The notes under the pieces are model-generated. The model did not search any database. It was not told the DNA's origin and saw only the letters and a list, made by a program, of their open reading frames with translations. This document shows positions 45,736 to 57,289 of a DNA stretch of 64,000 nucleotides, piece after piece. Each line of letters begins with the position of its first letter. Within the stretch, counting starts at the first letter, position 1. Position numbers and translations under genes: made by a program. Origin of the DNA: Paralithodes platypus (taxonomy: Eukaryota; Arthropoda; Malacostraca; Decapoda; Lithodidae); assembly GCA_032716605.1 (NCBI GenBank), contig CM064580.1, positions 30,917,684 to 30,981,683 on the forward strand, in the 5' to 3' direction.

Positions 45736-47157
45736 AAACTCTTTCGTCTCTGTCTATCCTCTAACGTCTTCCCTTCATGCTGGAAGTTTGCTCACATTCA
45801 ACCTGTCCCAAAGAAGGGTGACCGCTCTCAACCCTCCAACTATCGTCCAATTGCTCTTATCTCTTGTCTTTCTAAAGTTTTTGAAACTATTCTTGCTTCC
45901 AAATTTCTTAAGCATTTCTCTTCTCATAATCTGCTCTCAGATCGCCAGTATGGCTTCCTTAAGGGTCGCTCTACTGGTGATCTTCTTTCATATCTTACTA
46001 ACTCTTGGTCATCCTCCTTTCGGGACTTCGGTGAGACTTTTTCTATTGCACTAGACATATCGAAAGCCTTCGATAGAGTCTGGCATAAATCTTTAATTTC
46101 TAAACTACCCTCCTTCGGTTTCTATCCCTCCATCTGTGCTTTTGTCTCTAATTTCCTTTCCGGCCGTTCCATAGCCGCGGTTGTGGACGGCCATTGTTCA
46201 CTTCCTCACCCTATAAACTCCGGTGTTCCTCAGGGCTCTGTCCTATCTCCTATTCTCTTTCTAATTTTTATAAATGATCTCCTTAACTGTACCTTAATTC
46301 CCATCCATTCATACGCAGACGACTCAACCTTGCACTACTCCATTAGTTTTTCAGAACGCCCCAGCCAGCAATCCCTCAACGACAAACGTAATGAAGCCAT
46401 AGAACTCTTAAATTCTGATCTAAATACTATTTCCAATTGGGGCAGAGAAAACCTTGTTAACTTTAATGCTTCCAAAACCCAATTTATCCATCTCTCTACC
46501 CGTCAGGATCTCCCAGCGGACTATCCCTTATTCTTCAACAATACAAAAATCAACCCTTCATCTTTTCTCAATATTCTTGGTGTCTCTTTTTCTTCTGCTC
46601 TCATTTGGAAGGACCATATTACCAGTCTTGCTAAGGCAGCCTCCCAGAAGCTGGGTGTGCTCAACCGCCTTAGGGGGTTCTTTTCCCCTGCACAGCTTCT
46701 TGCTCTGTACAGGGGCATAGTGCGCCCTTGTATTGAGTATTGTTCACATGTGTGGGGAGGTTCCTCTCACACTGCTCTCCTAGACAAAGTTGAAAGGAAG
46801 GCCTTTCGTATCATTAACTCCCGTCCACTCACCAACTCTCTGCAATCTCTCTCTCTTCGCCGCAATATTGCATCTCTCTCGCTATTCTATCGCTACTATA
46901 ATAATCAGTGTTCCTCAGAGCTATCCCAGTGCATACCACCTCCTTTACGTAGGGCACGTGGTACACGTCTTGCAACTCAAACCCACCCCTACTCTGTGCA
47001 ACTCTCCAACCCAAGAGTGAAACGTTACTCTCAAACTTTTTTCTACTCAACAACTGAGCTCTGGAACTCTCTCCCAGAATCAGTCTTTCCCTCTTCCTAT
47101 GACTTAAATTGCTTCAAACTCCGTGTGTCCAGGCATTTTGGCTCGAACGTCCCTTGA
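45736..47157 (+). pseudogene. Jockey-like LINE, copy 5: intact-frame RT, 5' truncated
   Basis: A single uninterrupted frame of ~474 codons runs from [19 protein letters not shown] to RVSRHFGSNVP and the TGA at 47155, with no start codon of its own. It holds PVPKKGDRSQPSNYRPIAL, YGFLKGRSTGDLL, motif A (IALDISKAFDRVWHKS), motif B (SGVPQGSVLSPILF), motif C (SYADDSTLHYS), the thumb and the C-terminal domain (LALYRGIVRPCIEYCSHVWGGS, LWNSLPESVFPSSYD). All catalytic aspartates are present. Missing are the endonuclease and RT motifs 0-1, lost to 5' truncation at the (TA)n tract. The lack of stops makes it the youngest copy in the window. Annotated as a pseudogene because it cannot start or nick DNA. 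Confidence 0.9.
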
Positions 47158-47262
47158 TTTTGGCCCTGTCACTCTTTCAACTATGGGGGAGGCACTCGCT
47201 ATAGGCAGTTATGCCTTTTGCCTCCCTCAATCACATAGAATAAAAATAAAATAAAATAAAAT

Positions 47263-47268
<6 letters not shown>
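47158..47268 (+). other. Jockey copy 5, 3' UTR and (AAAAT)n-type tail
   Basis: The family 3' UTR (GGGGGAGGCACTCGCTATAG, then TTGCCTCCCTCAATCACATAG) ends in AATAAAAATAAAATAAAAT and passes into (TA)n. Confidence 0.85.
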
Positions 47269-47311
<43 letters not shown>

Positions 47312-47317
47312 TGTATA

Positions 47318-47417
47318 TACTGTATATAAACCTATTTTACCTCAGAGATTCAATACTACTTGCATAATTATAGGCCGCAGAGTTGCTTATGCATTTTTTT
47401 TTTTTTTTTTTTTTTTG
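47318..47417 (-). repeat. Right arm of inverted pair, then poly(T)
   Basis: On the minus strand this matches 45493-45590 with few differences. The arm ends in a run of ~22 T (47395-47416). Confidence 0.85.
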
Positions 47418-48228
47418 GTAATGCGAAAACTGCACACATACTTTATTGTTTGAACCAGGTGGCTCGGGCCACTATACAGTATTTTATTGTAATGGTGCAA
47501 TTGGATATTTACTTGCATTCATTATTCTCTGCATCAAAAAACCATAACAACCGTAACCTGCATATGTTGTTCACTGCCTGACCTACCCAGTCGATCAAAG
47601 GATGTTCAATAAAGATTACGTCAGCCCCTATCAACAATATTCAGTGGCGGTATATTAATTAGCGTTAAGAAGTGAAAGTGTTTCTCAAAACTAACTGAAT
47701 TACTCTCTGTGTAGGTGATACCCAATGGAAATTAGTAAGAGAGGCCATGGAAATGAAATAGGAGTTCCAGTAACTCCGTATTACATGCCTATAAAGCCTC
47801 CCCTTTTGGTGCCTACAATCTCCCCCATAAGAAGCTGTAATTTCTCCTCTAATATTCTCCTTCTCGCAGTAATACCGTAACCCTACCTGTATGCCATACT
47901 GGCACCCTTTCTGTACTATTTGTTTACTAAATTATGTCTATTTCAATACATCGTCAGTAATGATACTACACAATATTCCCAAAACTCACGATATATAATG
48001 AGAAAATCCATTGTCCCTAACTCACATTCACATAAATTTGCTAACACAGAGACACGCATACATACACTGCCCATGCATACACTTACACTCACATACACAC
48101 TGATACTTACACACACACACACGCTCATGCATACACTCTCACACAATTCTTAAAATAAAAAAAAAATCGAACGTGAAGAAATCCCACTTCCCTCTGAGTT
48201 CATACCCCCCTCGTCCCACACTTAAGCC
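47418..48228. other. Unassigned stretch
   Basis: No gene. A degenerate CACA/CATACA-rich segment lies at ~48045-48145. Confidence 0.5.
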
Positions 48229-48438
48229 GGTATCACACGAGAGGTTTTATAGTCAACATTCGATGATCAAATTTTTCTGTCATCAATTAGGGAATATTTT
48301 GCACTGGTATTGGAAACTAGGTTGATAGTTGAAGAATTTAGGTAACCGAAATATATTAAATGTTGACCTCCTAAGCTGCCAGACCAGTGTTGAGCATAAA
48401 TGTTGAGGGAAAAAACGCTCGTGTGATACCGGTTTTAG
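48229..48438. mobile_element. GGTATCACAC-type MITE
   Basis: A ~210-bp element with inverted ends AAGCCGGTATCACACGAG and, on the other strand, AAACCGGTATCACACGAG. Target duplication not clear (TTAA left, TTTA right). A truncated relative is at 36253. PIF/Harbinger or TTAA-type origin are both possible. Confidence 0.65.
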
Positions 48439-48439
48439 C

Positions 48440-49236
48440 ATTCTTCATGATTGTATGCTCCTCGTCGTCCTGTGCAATTCCTTCCTATTCAAATATAGCG
48501 GCACTAAAAAGGTTATGTGCACGATAAAAAACGTACATACGCGCACACGCTTGTTTGTGTAAGTTTCATTCAGCGTGTGTGTCTATGTGCATGTCAGTGT
48601 TTTGCATGGGGAGGGTGGAGTGCGTGTTAGGTGTGTTATTCTATAATTATGTTTTAATGTATATCAATATTGTCAGTTTATTGTTCACTCGCAGCCGTGA
48701 GGCTGAATATCTACAAAACAAAATCTTAATCTAGGTACAGTACAATGCTTATAACGTAACTATAAGGTCACATGCGACCTTTAGTGACCGTGATCGAGGA
48801 GCCTGAGTTCCCACCATAGTACATGGCAGATGTATTGGTGATAGTATGCGTAGGCTAGCACAAGCTGATAGCTGAACAGAGTGGCTAGGGAGGGACCAAG
48901 ATACAAACCTCTCCATTGGGATAGCCAAAAATAAACCTTTAGGATTTAGGGGTACTTGAATCCTCGGCCTCTCGTTCAGCGCATGGTTGCTTAGATCTAT
49001 CTATCTATTGCCGGACGCCTTACTCCCCTTACGAGTGTGGCCATAACACAGAATGCCCCCAAGCGGACCTATTCCCTGTGAGAGGGACAACCCGAGCCAG
49101 TTTAGTAAAGGACTTACAGGATTGACCACTCAATTTAGGATCCGTCCGACTCCGAGGCCCTCTGTGTATCTTGTTAGCACTATATTTCTACAGTGGTGTT
49201 CGGCTAATCCATCCACTAACCTGCCTTACCCTTAGG
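48440..49236. other. Unassigned stretch with GT-rich segment
   Basis: GT/CA-rich text near 48535-48630; otherwise nothing recognised. The 60-codon frame at 49053 has no motif. Confidence 0.45.
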
Positions 49237-49378
49237 TAAGCAGTACGGATTTGTATCAGGTTTACTCTCCTAGACAGGTTGCCAACCAAGGCTGACGAGT
49301 CCCATCCACCCGGATTTGTATAAGGTTGTCTCCCCTAGATGAGTTGCCGACCAAGGCTAATGAGTCCCATCCACCCAT
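49237..49378. repeat. ~75-bp imperfect tandem pair
   Basis: Two adjacent units share CGGATTTGTAT, CTCCCCTAGA/CTCTCCTAGA, GTTGCC, ACCAAGGCT and GAGTCCCATCCACC. Possibly the body of the adjacent SINE. Confidence 0.8.
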
Positions 49379-49454
49379 AGATCTGGGTTGCTTAGATCAG
49401 TCACCTAAACCGACCAATATGCATGTGTGTTTGTGTGTGTGTGTATACATTCTT

Positions 49455-49520
49455 TGGGACTTGAACCCTGGACCTCACGGTCAGCACACAGTGCCTTATG
49501 CCACTCGGCTAAACTAACCC
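49455..49520 (-). mobile_element. tRNA-derived SINE head
   Basis: The minus strand reads GGGTTAGTTTAGCCGAGTGG (A box region), then GGGTTCAAGTCCC (B box, plus coordinates 49456-49468). Good tRNA-type promoter spacing but no complete clover leaf. Confidence 0.6.
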
Positions 49521-49559
49521 ATATATATGTGTGTGTATATTAGTGTACGCTGTAGTATA

Positions 49560-49603
49560 CAGTATGTATGTATGTATGTATGTATGTATGTATTTATGTA
49601 TCT
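49560..49603. repeat. (GTAT)n microsatellite
   Basis: About nine TATG units, slightly interrupted. Confidence 0.9.
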
Positions 49604-50489
49604 TTATTTTCACGAGCAGTTCCATACCAAGAACCCGGATGTTCGTCTGACGCTTAACAAGGCAGGTAATTTGGTGGGAGAGAAATCTGACCTCAGATAA
49701 CACGAGCACTAAACACTCACACACACACACACCCTCTCTCTCCCCCCGAAACCTGTTTTTTTATGTTTTTGTTTTTATTATGTTTTGCTTTCCCCTGTAC
49801 TCGCGATATATTTAGTGTCTTCCCTTTATATCTATTTGTATCTACGCATTTAGAATCCAACTTTAGTATTTTTGTCTTTCTTGTAGTAATACTTGCGATC
49901 AATTTTCTTACTGCATCATTACTTTTCAGTAATGTTTGTTACAGTTGAGTCCAAAATAAAATAAGTACAACCCAAATGACTACTGTATTCTATTTCATGA
50001 AATGTAAAGCATATTATATTTGATTATAAGATATAATATAATATTATTACTTATAATGTCACTTCAAAAATGTATTTTGCCTATACAAATGATTCTGAGT
50101 GTTTACAGGAATGCCAATGAAAATAAACTACTTGATTCTATTTATTATTACTGAAGCGGAGAAATCCTTCTTCACAAAATGTCCAAGTCTTATATATCTC
50201 TTTTAAATTAGGTATTATTTATGGCAGTTTGCTAACCCATAGTAATTTGTCTCCAAATTCCTCACTCTGTTCCTATGTAATTTTAACTCTCTTTACGTAA
50301 GTTAGATTCAACCTCCTGTCTCAGATATATTATTGTTGACCTTTCTGTCCATCTGTGTGTGTAGTACATTCCCTAACATCATCTTATGTCCAATGTCTTC
50401 ACCCTACATTATCCCCCACCACTTCCCTCACTCTCACCAGAAACCCTTACCTCACCCTTCCTACTCATCTACCTTCACCCATTGGGGTA
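49604..50489. other. Unassigned AT-rich stretch
   Basis: No credible gene or matched repeat. Short (CA)n at ~49719. Confidence 0.5.
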
Positions 50490-50493
50490 TTAA

Positions 50494-51929
50494 CCCCTCC
50501 GACCCCAGGGACGTGTGTGATGCGTCGCCTATGTTTGCAACTCACAGTCTCAGCGCCACAGCATATGTGCCTGCAAATTTCGCCCTTATTTACTCTTGTC
50601 CTATGGTACCTAGAGGGTTCAGATTTTTATGGGAACTACTATAGGATCCCGCAGAACAATACCAATGCTTGGCAACCTCCCAAGTCCAGTCGAGTGCGTG
50701 TGGGGACGTGCGGGAATGAGACGCCAGTATACGCCTACCCTCCCGATTCACAATTGTTTCATCATTTATGATCGCCCCACCTCCAGCCACCGCCACCCAC
50801 GCTGGGTTGGAAGTGTTGAGGAGGCACTTGCAATACTGAAAGATAGCAATACGATTATCATAACCAAAATACTATGCAGTAACAGCGGAAGAGTGAAAGA
50901 GAAGTAAGCTAACCACACAAAGCCTTAGCCCAGTGTGATGGTGGTGGCGGTGGTGGTGGCAGGGCTAGCATAATGTAAGTATGTGTGTTCTCCTAGACTC
51001 ATTTCTCAACCTCCCAATCCCCCAACTGATGTAGCCCTGTGTTTGACACAGTGTTTCAAGGACTATTACACCCTTGAACACTTACAAGCTACCTATAAAT
51101 TATCGCATAATATAAGCGACAGTGACACTCACAATACGATAATCGTAACCAAAATATTATGCAGTAGCAGTGGAACAGGGAAAGGCGAAGTAACCTAGCC
51201 ACAGAGATTTGCCCAGAGTTGTCTTGTGGTGGTGGTAGCGTGTGTTCATATTTGTTTTATGATGGCCGGCCGTCACCATGACAACCAGGACGCTCGGGCT
51301 TTGTATTGTAAACACTAGACTATACACATTTTATAGCACTCTACCAACACTCACAATGACTTTCAGTGATAGTTTTTGTTATTTTGTGCATTGTGGAGGC
51401 ACACAGAGCTGCAGAGAGTGTGAGAGTCATGCAGTGGAGGCAGGCTGTGTGTATATTCGTTCATTTGTTTTCTTATTGTCCAGGAGCAAGATGGCCGACG
51501 GTCACCAAGGCAACCACGACGCGCGCGAGGCTTGCCACTCATCGGCAATTATAACACTTGACTTTGTGCACTTATCACACTAGCTGTTACTTCACTTACA
51601 ATGACATTCGGTGATACGTATTGCCATTTGATGAACTATGGAGGCACAATGATGCTCAGGTGGTGTAAATTAGTGTCACTCGAAAACTGGAGGTATCATA
51701 CATCAGCCACGCTGCCTTGCCCAGCTGTCGTCTGCAGGCATGGGAGTTTTGAAGAGGCGCACGGCACCCAGTGATGGTGGTGACCCCCGCCCCCCAGGAC
51801 CCCCAAATGACCTAGGTGAGCAATTTTATGTTGTTTTTCCTTCCCATGTGTTTTTAGTAAAAATAAATATTAAAAAATCGGCTGGGCCCACGATGTCATC
51901 TATTAATAAATCCCTTGGGGTTCAGAGGG
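50494..51929 (+). mobile_element. 1.4-kb TTAA-bounded element with internal duplications
   Basis: Starts CCCCTCCGACCCCAGGGA after TTAA 50490-50493. Ends before TTAA 51930-51933 with a terminus that reads CCCTCTGAACCCCAAGGGA on the minus strand, so the ends are imperfect inverted repeats of ~18 bp. Inside, ACGATTATCATAACCAAAAT (50850) recurs as ACGATAATCGTAACCAAAAT (51137) with ~105 bp of flanking similarity. A second pair follows at ~51255-51370 and ~51490-51620 (GATGGCCGGCCGTCACCATG / GATGGCCGACGGTCACCAAG). No transposase; the frames are short and GC-shifted. Confidence 0.5.
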
Positions 51930-51942
51930 TTAAGGGTCTTAA

Positions 51943-52394
51943 CACCTTACGAGCGGCTAGGTCGGTAACTTCTACTACCTGCCAAGCGGGGGGTTTTACC
52001 CTAAACAAGCTTATTTCCGTGCTCTTTTTCATGCATAAACAAGAGCTAGAGCGTAATACAATTATGTATCCCTGAAAGGGCGATAATTGAGCTTTCCAAT
52101 GACACCAGAACCATCCTTCTACGACCACGCGTTCTTTTGCAACGATCGTGCAAGACGAAGAAAAAATCCCTAAAATACGGTAATTTCCTTACATAATTCC
52201 CTGTGTAGTGAGGTAGTGAGTGTGGAGGAGGCCTCAGTTGTCGCGCGGGACCCGTGCTACCTACGCTCCTCCCACCACTCGGATCTCTCTCAGAGCACAT
52301 TATGTGCTCAAAATTGCATGCGACTATAGCCGGGCCCCGCTCTTTAGGTTGGGGTTCTCTTGTCCGACTATAGCCGGGTGCCGCCAAAGAGGGG
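51943..52394 (-). mobile_element. TTAA MITE family 1, copy 2
   Basis: A 452-bp element between TTAA 51939-51942 and TTAA 52395-52398. Its ends, CACCTTACGAGCGGC and (minus) CCCCTCTTTGGCGGC, match those of the MITE at 1298-1776 in reverse orientation. Internal GGTGTCATTGGAAAGCTC on the minus strand matches GGTGTCATTCGAAAGCTC at 1611. Confidence 0.75.
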
Positions 52395-52398
52395 TTAA

Positions 52399-53747
52399 TA
52401 CCTTCATGCCTTCACCCTACTCCCGGTCCTTACCCTACCTCCCACACCCTCACCTGATATCTCTTAAATTTATCGTAACTTCTCGGCTCTCCCTCACCCT
52501 ACATACCCCTGCCATCACCATACCCAATCCTTCCTCCTTACACTTACCCAGCCTCTTATCCCAATTGGTCTTCTGGCCCTTACCTTACCTCCCTTACTGT
52601 GAATTCAGCCCAACTTCCCATACTCTCACCCTCACCATTCTCCCAGCTCTCACCTCCTCAACCTCGTTAGCACCTCTCTCACTCTCACCCAACTATCACC
52701 TGGGTCATGCCACTGGGTGAGGCCTGGGGAAGAGTGGTGTATCCCTAGTTTTTCCATGGTAGGGTGTATATAAATAAAAACAAAATTTAAATGTTGTTTG
52801 ATGTACATGAATAACAGGAGGAGTTTGAAAGAAAAAAAAAAAAAATATAACTTTACCTCCAATGCCTTCACCATGCTTCCTCCCCTACCACTTCCCTCAG
52901 CCTCACCCAAAACTCTGAGTTCACCCTACCCCCCCTCCCCCCCCCTCTCCCTACATTCCCCACCTTCCCCTGCTCGCCCCAGCCCCCACAACCCGGCCCA
53001 GGGCTTCATTAACCGGTTATTCATGAAGTCTGTTATCTTCCAGCTGGAACAATTTCAGAATGTCGCTGTGAATCTTAGCAGAGCCCGGCGCTATCACAGC
53101 CCGCCCATAACAGTCTGGTGGAAGCATTATGATGTAATTTTATTCGCGTACCAACACATTAAGTTTTAAGAAGAATAATCTACAGCGACGATAACTAATG
53201 GAAAGTACACAAAGGACGGTAATACCGTAAAGCAGTAATGCCATAAATTAATGTGCATGCAAGGCGGGAATTTGAATATCTGTTAATCTGCTATGCTAGT
53301 AATAAGAATAAATTGCAGTGTTGTGAAAGCTCATGACACGGCTGGTGGAGGTGGAAGGGTACACAGATACAATATTTCAGTTTATTGTGTTGCAAATCTG
53401 TCAAACTGGTTTTGAAAGTTCTTACACTGGATATGTTAATACCTAGTACATTTCGTTCATAATAGCTTCCCGCCGCCCAAAGGAAAAAATGTTTGAAAAT
53501 ATTTCATAAAAAGACGGGAATATGATTGTAAAATACAACATGATGCTATAATTAGGTATAGGGACAATTAATATGACATAACCCTATAAGCAGGAAAATG
53601 TTGTGTAGCATTCCAGATACTACACAACATTTGCTACAATTTGCACAATTTGCACAATTGCTACACTTCATAAACCTTATTAGCTTTGTTGACGACTTAG
53701 TATTATTTATTAATTTCGTTGGAGGTGTTTAGTGTTGTGGTGAAATT
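52399..53747. other. Unassigned stretch, C/T-rich first half
   Basis: Pyrimidine-rich text (52400-52720, 52860-53000) gives Pro/Leu/Ser frames without motifs. The second half is AT-rich. A(14) near 52834 and an A-run of ~26 at 53748-53773. No gene supported. Confidence 0.45.
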
Positions 53748-53852
53748 AATAAAAAAAAAAAAAAAAAAAAAAAATACATATATATATATATATATAATTT
53801 TATATATACTGTAATAGTAGGATAAGTAGGGAAAAGACGCCTGGACCCATCT

Positions 53853-53894
53853 TTATTCTCGAATTTTCGGCTTACATTAAGCCATCTTCAGGAG
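53853..53894 (-). ncRNA. Hammerhead-like ribozyme motif in PLE-B
   Basis: On the minus strand: CTGAAGA (53885-53891; fits core CUGANGA), then U, then a stem GGCTT/AAGCC with loop AATGT (53869-53883), then GAAA. A short imperfect stem III follows (ATTC-GA-GAAT) before AAAG. It sits ~490 bp downstream of the ORF, where Penelope terminal repeats carry hammerheads. The cleavage side looks degenerate. Confidence 0.55.
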
Positions 53895-54380
53895 TACCAT
53901 ATAATCCCTAAATATGAGTAAAAACTCATAACAGAAGGAACAACGGGATCACTAATAAGTCAGTTAAAATTAGTAAACAATTAAAATCCACTGTATATTA
54001 ATATTTAACAGTTTTAAATTTATAAAAATAACTGAAAACTCACAGTTAGAAGTAGAAACTGAAACATCAAATTAAAAATATATATAGCTATCTCGTAATT
54101 AACTTAAGAACATAATGAACTATCAACAGACTACACCTTTTACAAAACATAATAATACAAAAATCACATAATATATGATTGTACACTTACCTAAGTACAG
54201 GGAAACACAAGACCAGACACGTTCACAGAACTGGGTGTGTGGGTCAACTAAAGCACCGCCATAGCTCAAGTGACTGTGGAGCTGTGAAAGGAAATCAAAT
54301 AAAACTAAAAAAAAGTGATCACAAAATTTGAAAATAAAAGAAAAAAAAAATATATATACAAAAAACACAATCACAAATAT

Positions 54381-56807
54381 TTAAAAGTTGTTCGAAACAT
54401 TAAGTTCTCGAATGAACTTCTTGATGAGCAATTTTTCTCCAATGAGCACATCTGTATGATGCCTAAATTTCGCTAATATTTGAAAATCTTTATCAGAGAA
54501 ACGATGATCGTTCTCATGGGAGTGATTACGGACGGCAGAAAATGCCATCTTTTGTAAAAAATTACCTGACCTGTAACTTTTGCCAATATGTTCGTATACC
54601 CTTATCTTGAATGAACGGCTAGTACATCCAATATACCCAGCATTACAGCTAGGACAAGTAAATCGGTAAACGATATTCGAACATAGAGGGTCTATCACAC
54701 GGTCTTTGAAATTAAAAAATTAACCAATTTTGAAGTCATTAGTGAATATAATCTTAAAGTTAACTGCGGGGAATGAATCTGTTAAGATATTTTGAGCAAT
54801 GTTCCGAAATTCGTAACTAATGTTACCATAGAAGGGCATCTTGATATACTTAACCAATTTAGGAACATCATGCTTGGGTTCACTGGCTCCGTATTGTTTG
54901 ACATTCAGAAACTTCTTTAAGATACTGTTGAAAAGATCTTCCTTATCATTATTATTAAATAAGTAGACCCTTAATTTGGTTATCTCCTCGTGAAGCGTGA
55001 CATAATTAGAGAAAATTTCATAAGCTCGATCCAGCAAAGTTTTAATAGAGTTGATTTTGTAAAGTTTCGGGCAAAAGCTGAACCAGCTAAGACCCTGTCC
55101 TGTGTGATTTGGTTTTCTGTAAACACCTGTACATAATCCATCCTTAGTTTTTGTTATGAGGACATCCAAAAAATTCAGAGATTCGTTGTTTTCTTTTTCC
55201 TTTGTGAAGTTAATGTTTTTGTGCTGTTTATTTATATACTTGAAAAAACATTCGTTATCATGATCGTTCCTAAAGATAAGAAAGGTATCGTCCACGTACC
55301 TTTTGTACCAAATAGGTCTAAAGGTAAGTGGACAGTTATCTAGCCATTGAACTTCCTTGTTGCATAGGAAAGCATTAGCGAAAAGGGGGTCTAAACTACT
55401 TCCCATGGATACACCATCGGTTTGACTATATAAGTTATTATTAAGAAGAAAACAAGATTCCGAAGTGACAGATCTAAATAACTTCCTCATTATGTTTTTA
55501 GCTATACCATAAACATGATTAGGCTCATAGTTCTCCAAGATTATGTCCAAGGTCTCATCCAAGGGTACATTAGTGAACAGGGACTCCACATCATAACTGA
55601 CTAAGACGTATTTATTGGGCAAAGTTAACTCACGAAGTTCACTAACAAAGGTTCTAGAGTTAGACACAGTATATTCGTTTGATACAAGTGGAGTTATTAG
55701 CAGCTGTAGAAATTTAGCCAAGTTGTATCCAGCAGTTTTAATTGTAGAGATAATTGGTCTAAGAGGCAGTCCCTGTTTGTGCACCTTGGGTAGGCTATAG
55801 GCAATTCCTGGAGTAGAGCCAGAAGCATATAATTCACCGAAAATTGTTGATCCAATATTGCCCTTGATTGCTCTTAAAATCCGGTTTAGTCTGTCCTCAC
55901 CTTGGATAATTACGTTAAAAACTTCACCCTTAACCCTTTTGAATTTGGTTTTATCATTTACAATACTATCCATTTTGGCTAAATATTCACATCAATCCAT
56001 AATAACAACTCCTCTGCCCTTGTCAGGTCTAACGATAATAATAGAGTCATCCTTCCCTAGTTCCTTAAGTAATACTAAATATTCTTTCTTGAAAACTATC
56101 GATTCAATATCTTTAAAGTTTCTTTTGGATAATCTATAATTGGTATTGCCTATTTCTCTGAGTTTATCAACTACATCATTGTTCAAATCTCCTTTAAGAA
56201 GCCCTGCCTTAATACAGTCCTGAACCATGTTACAAACTTTTTCCAAAGATAAGTAATGTTTTAGCCAATCGTTTTTGTAGAAAAGGATACAGAAATCAAG
56301 CCCTAACATTAATACCTTCTTCTCCCTGGTTGTTAATTGTCTACTGGATATATTGAAGATTGAATTTTCGTTGTGTCTAACAGAATGTATACCGAGATAA
56401 TCTAGCTTCTTGTCATGTCTAATCTTAGTCTTCTTGGTGAATTCACTAGTATGCTCATATATCTTATGAAGGAAGGTCCAAAAGTCAAGAAAGGATACCT
56501 GGTTCTTAAAGGCCGTTTTTAGACTAGAAAAGTTATCGAAGGTCGTTTTCAGTTTCTTCTTCTGCAGTTTGATTTCCTTATCCAGAAGTACATTTTGCCA
56601 ATCTCTATATGTATGACTATTACAAAAATCTTTACTATAAACTTTAAATTTCAGACATTTTGGAATGGTGTTATACTCATGGCAAGTGTTCAGAAATTCT
56701 ATATCCAACTCGATTTTCTTTGCCTTCTGATGCGTTTTTTCCAAGGATCTATATGGATCTATTATGGAAATTACGGTGCCCCGGCTCACCAGCTGACATA
56801 CAAACAA
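54381..56807 (-). pseudogene. PLE-B RT-GIY-YIG polyprotein with two in-frame stops
   Basis: One continuous phase of 809 codons, interrupted only by TGA at 55992-55994 and TAA at 54720-54722. The N-terminal ~260 residues are Lys-rich and include SLEKTHQKAKKIELD; RT motif 1-like DKGRGVVIMD is near residue 265. Further on are YSLPKVHKQGLPLRPIIS (~336), motif A VSYDVESLFTNVPLDE (~400), motif B DGVSMGSSLDPLFANAF (~463) and motif C WYKRYVDDTFLIF (~504). From ~704 the nuclease reads IVYRFTCPSCNAGYIGCTSR, IRVYEHIGKSYRSG, the His-rich RNHSHENDH and GEKLLIKKFI with the conserved Glu. The length matches typical Penelope ORFs. The TGA follows VIMD where relatives usually have Arg or Lys, compatible with CGA to TGA decay. 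Confidence 0.9.
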
Positions 56808-56810
56808 GTA

Positions 56811-56830
56811 TATATATATATATATAAATA

Positions 56831-56874
<44 letters not shown>
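56811..56874. repeat. (TA)n between two Penelope elements
   Basis: A TA tract with AAATATC variants that separates the PLE-B 5' end from the PLE-A copy 3 tail. Confidence 0.95.
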
Positions 56875-56876
<2 letters not shown>

Positions 56877-57075
56877 TGTTAGTAAAGCCAGGTAATACAT
56901 TTTCTTTAATACATACGAGGTTGAAAGAAATGGCAATTTCTGCGTTGGAAATTTTATTATTCAAAGTTTCCAGGTCTCTGATGAGTTTTCGCTAGGTGGC
57001 AGGAAGTAGAAGAATGAGATGAGCAAAATTCATGGTGTTACAGGGTTACATTAATGTACATGATGATACAGGATA

Positions 57076-57113
57076 TACGACGCGTTTCACTGGACAACCA
57101 GCATTATCAAGTA
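57076..57113 (-). ncRNA. Hammerhead-like motif, PLE-A copy 3 direct tail
   Basis: The minus strand carries TTACTTGATAATG, stem CTGG-TTGT-CCAG and GAAACGCGTC|GTATATCC. Best preserved form, identical by eye to 38592. Confidence 0.45.
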
Positions 57114-57289
57114 AGGATAGAATGATATAAAAGGTAAACAGGAAGGGTATATATAGAGGGTGGAGTATCAGAGGAGGCGAAAATCAGGGGGCAAAAATCT
57201 GCTATTGATGGAGGGGTATTCTAGGAGAGAGAAAGAGAGAACTGCTTCACGCATGCGCACTGGATGCGGGAAGGTGGTGGTCGGTTGGC

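Larger units (their letters stand above)
53775..56810 (-). mobile_element. Penelope-like element family B, near complete
   Basis: A ~3-kb minus-strand element with a full RT-plus-GIY-YIG frame (56807 to 54381) and a ~500-bp 3' region carrying a hammerhead-like motif at 53853-53894. Both outer sides are (TA)n. It lies next to PLE-A copy 3 but differs strongly in sequence, so it is a separate family. Confidence 0.85.

Noticed and set aside
52220..53169. Pro/Leu/Ser-rich frames that might be an exon
   Set aside because: Low-complexity pyrimidine-rich text, no conserved motif, partly inside a TTAA MITE.
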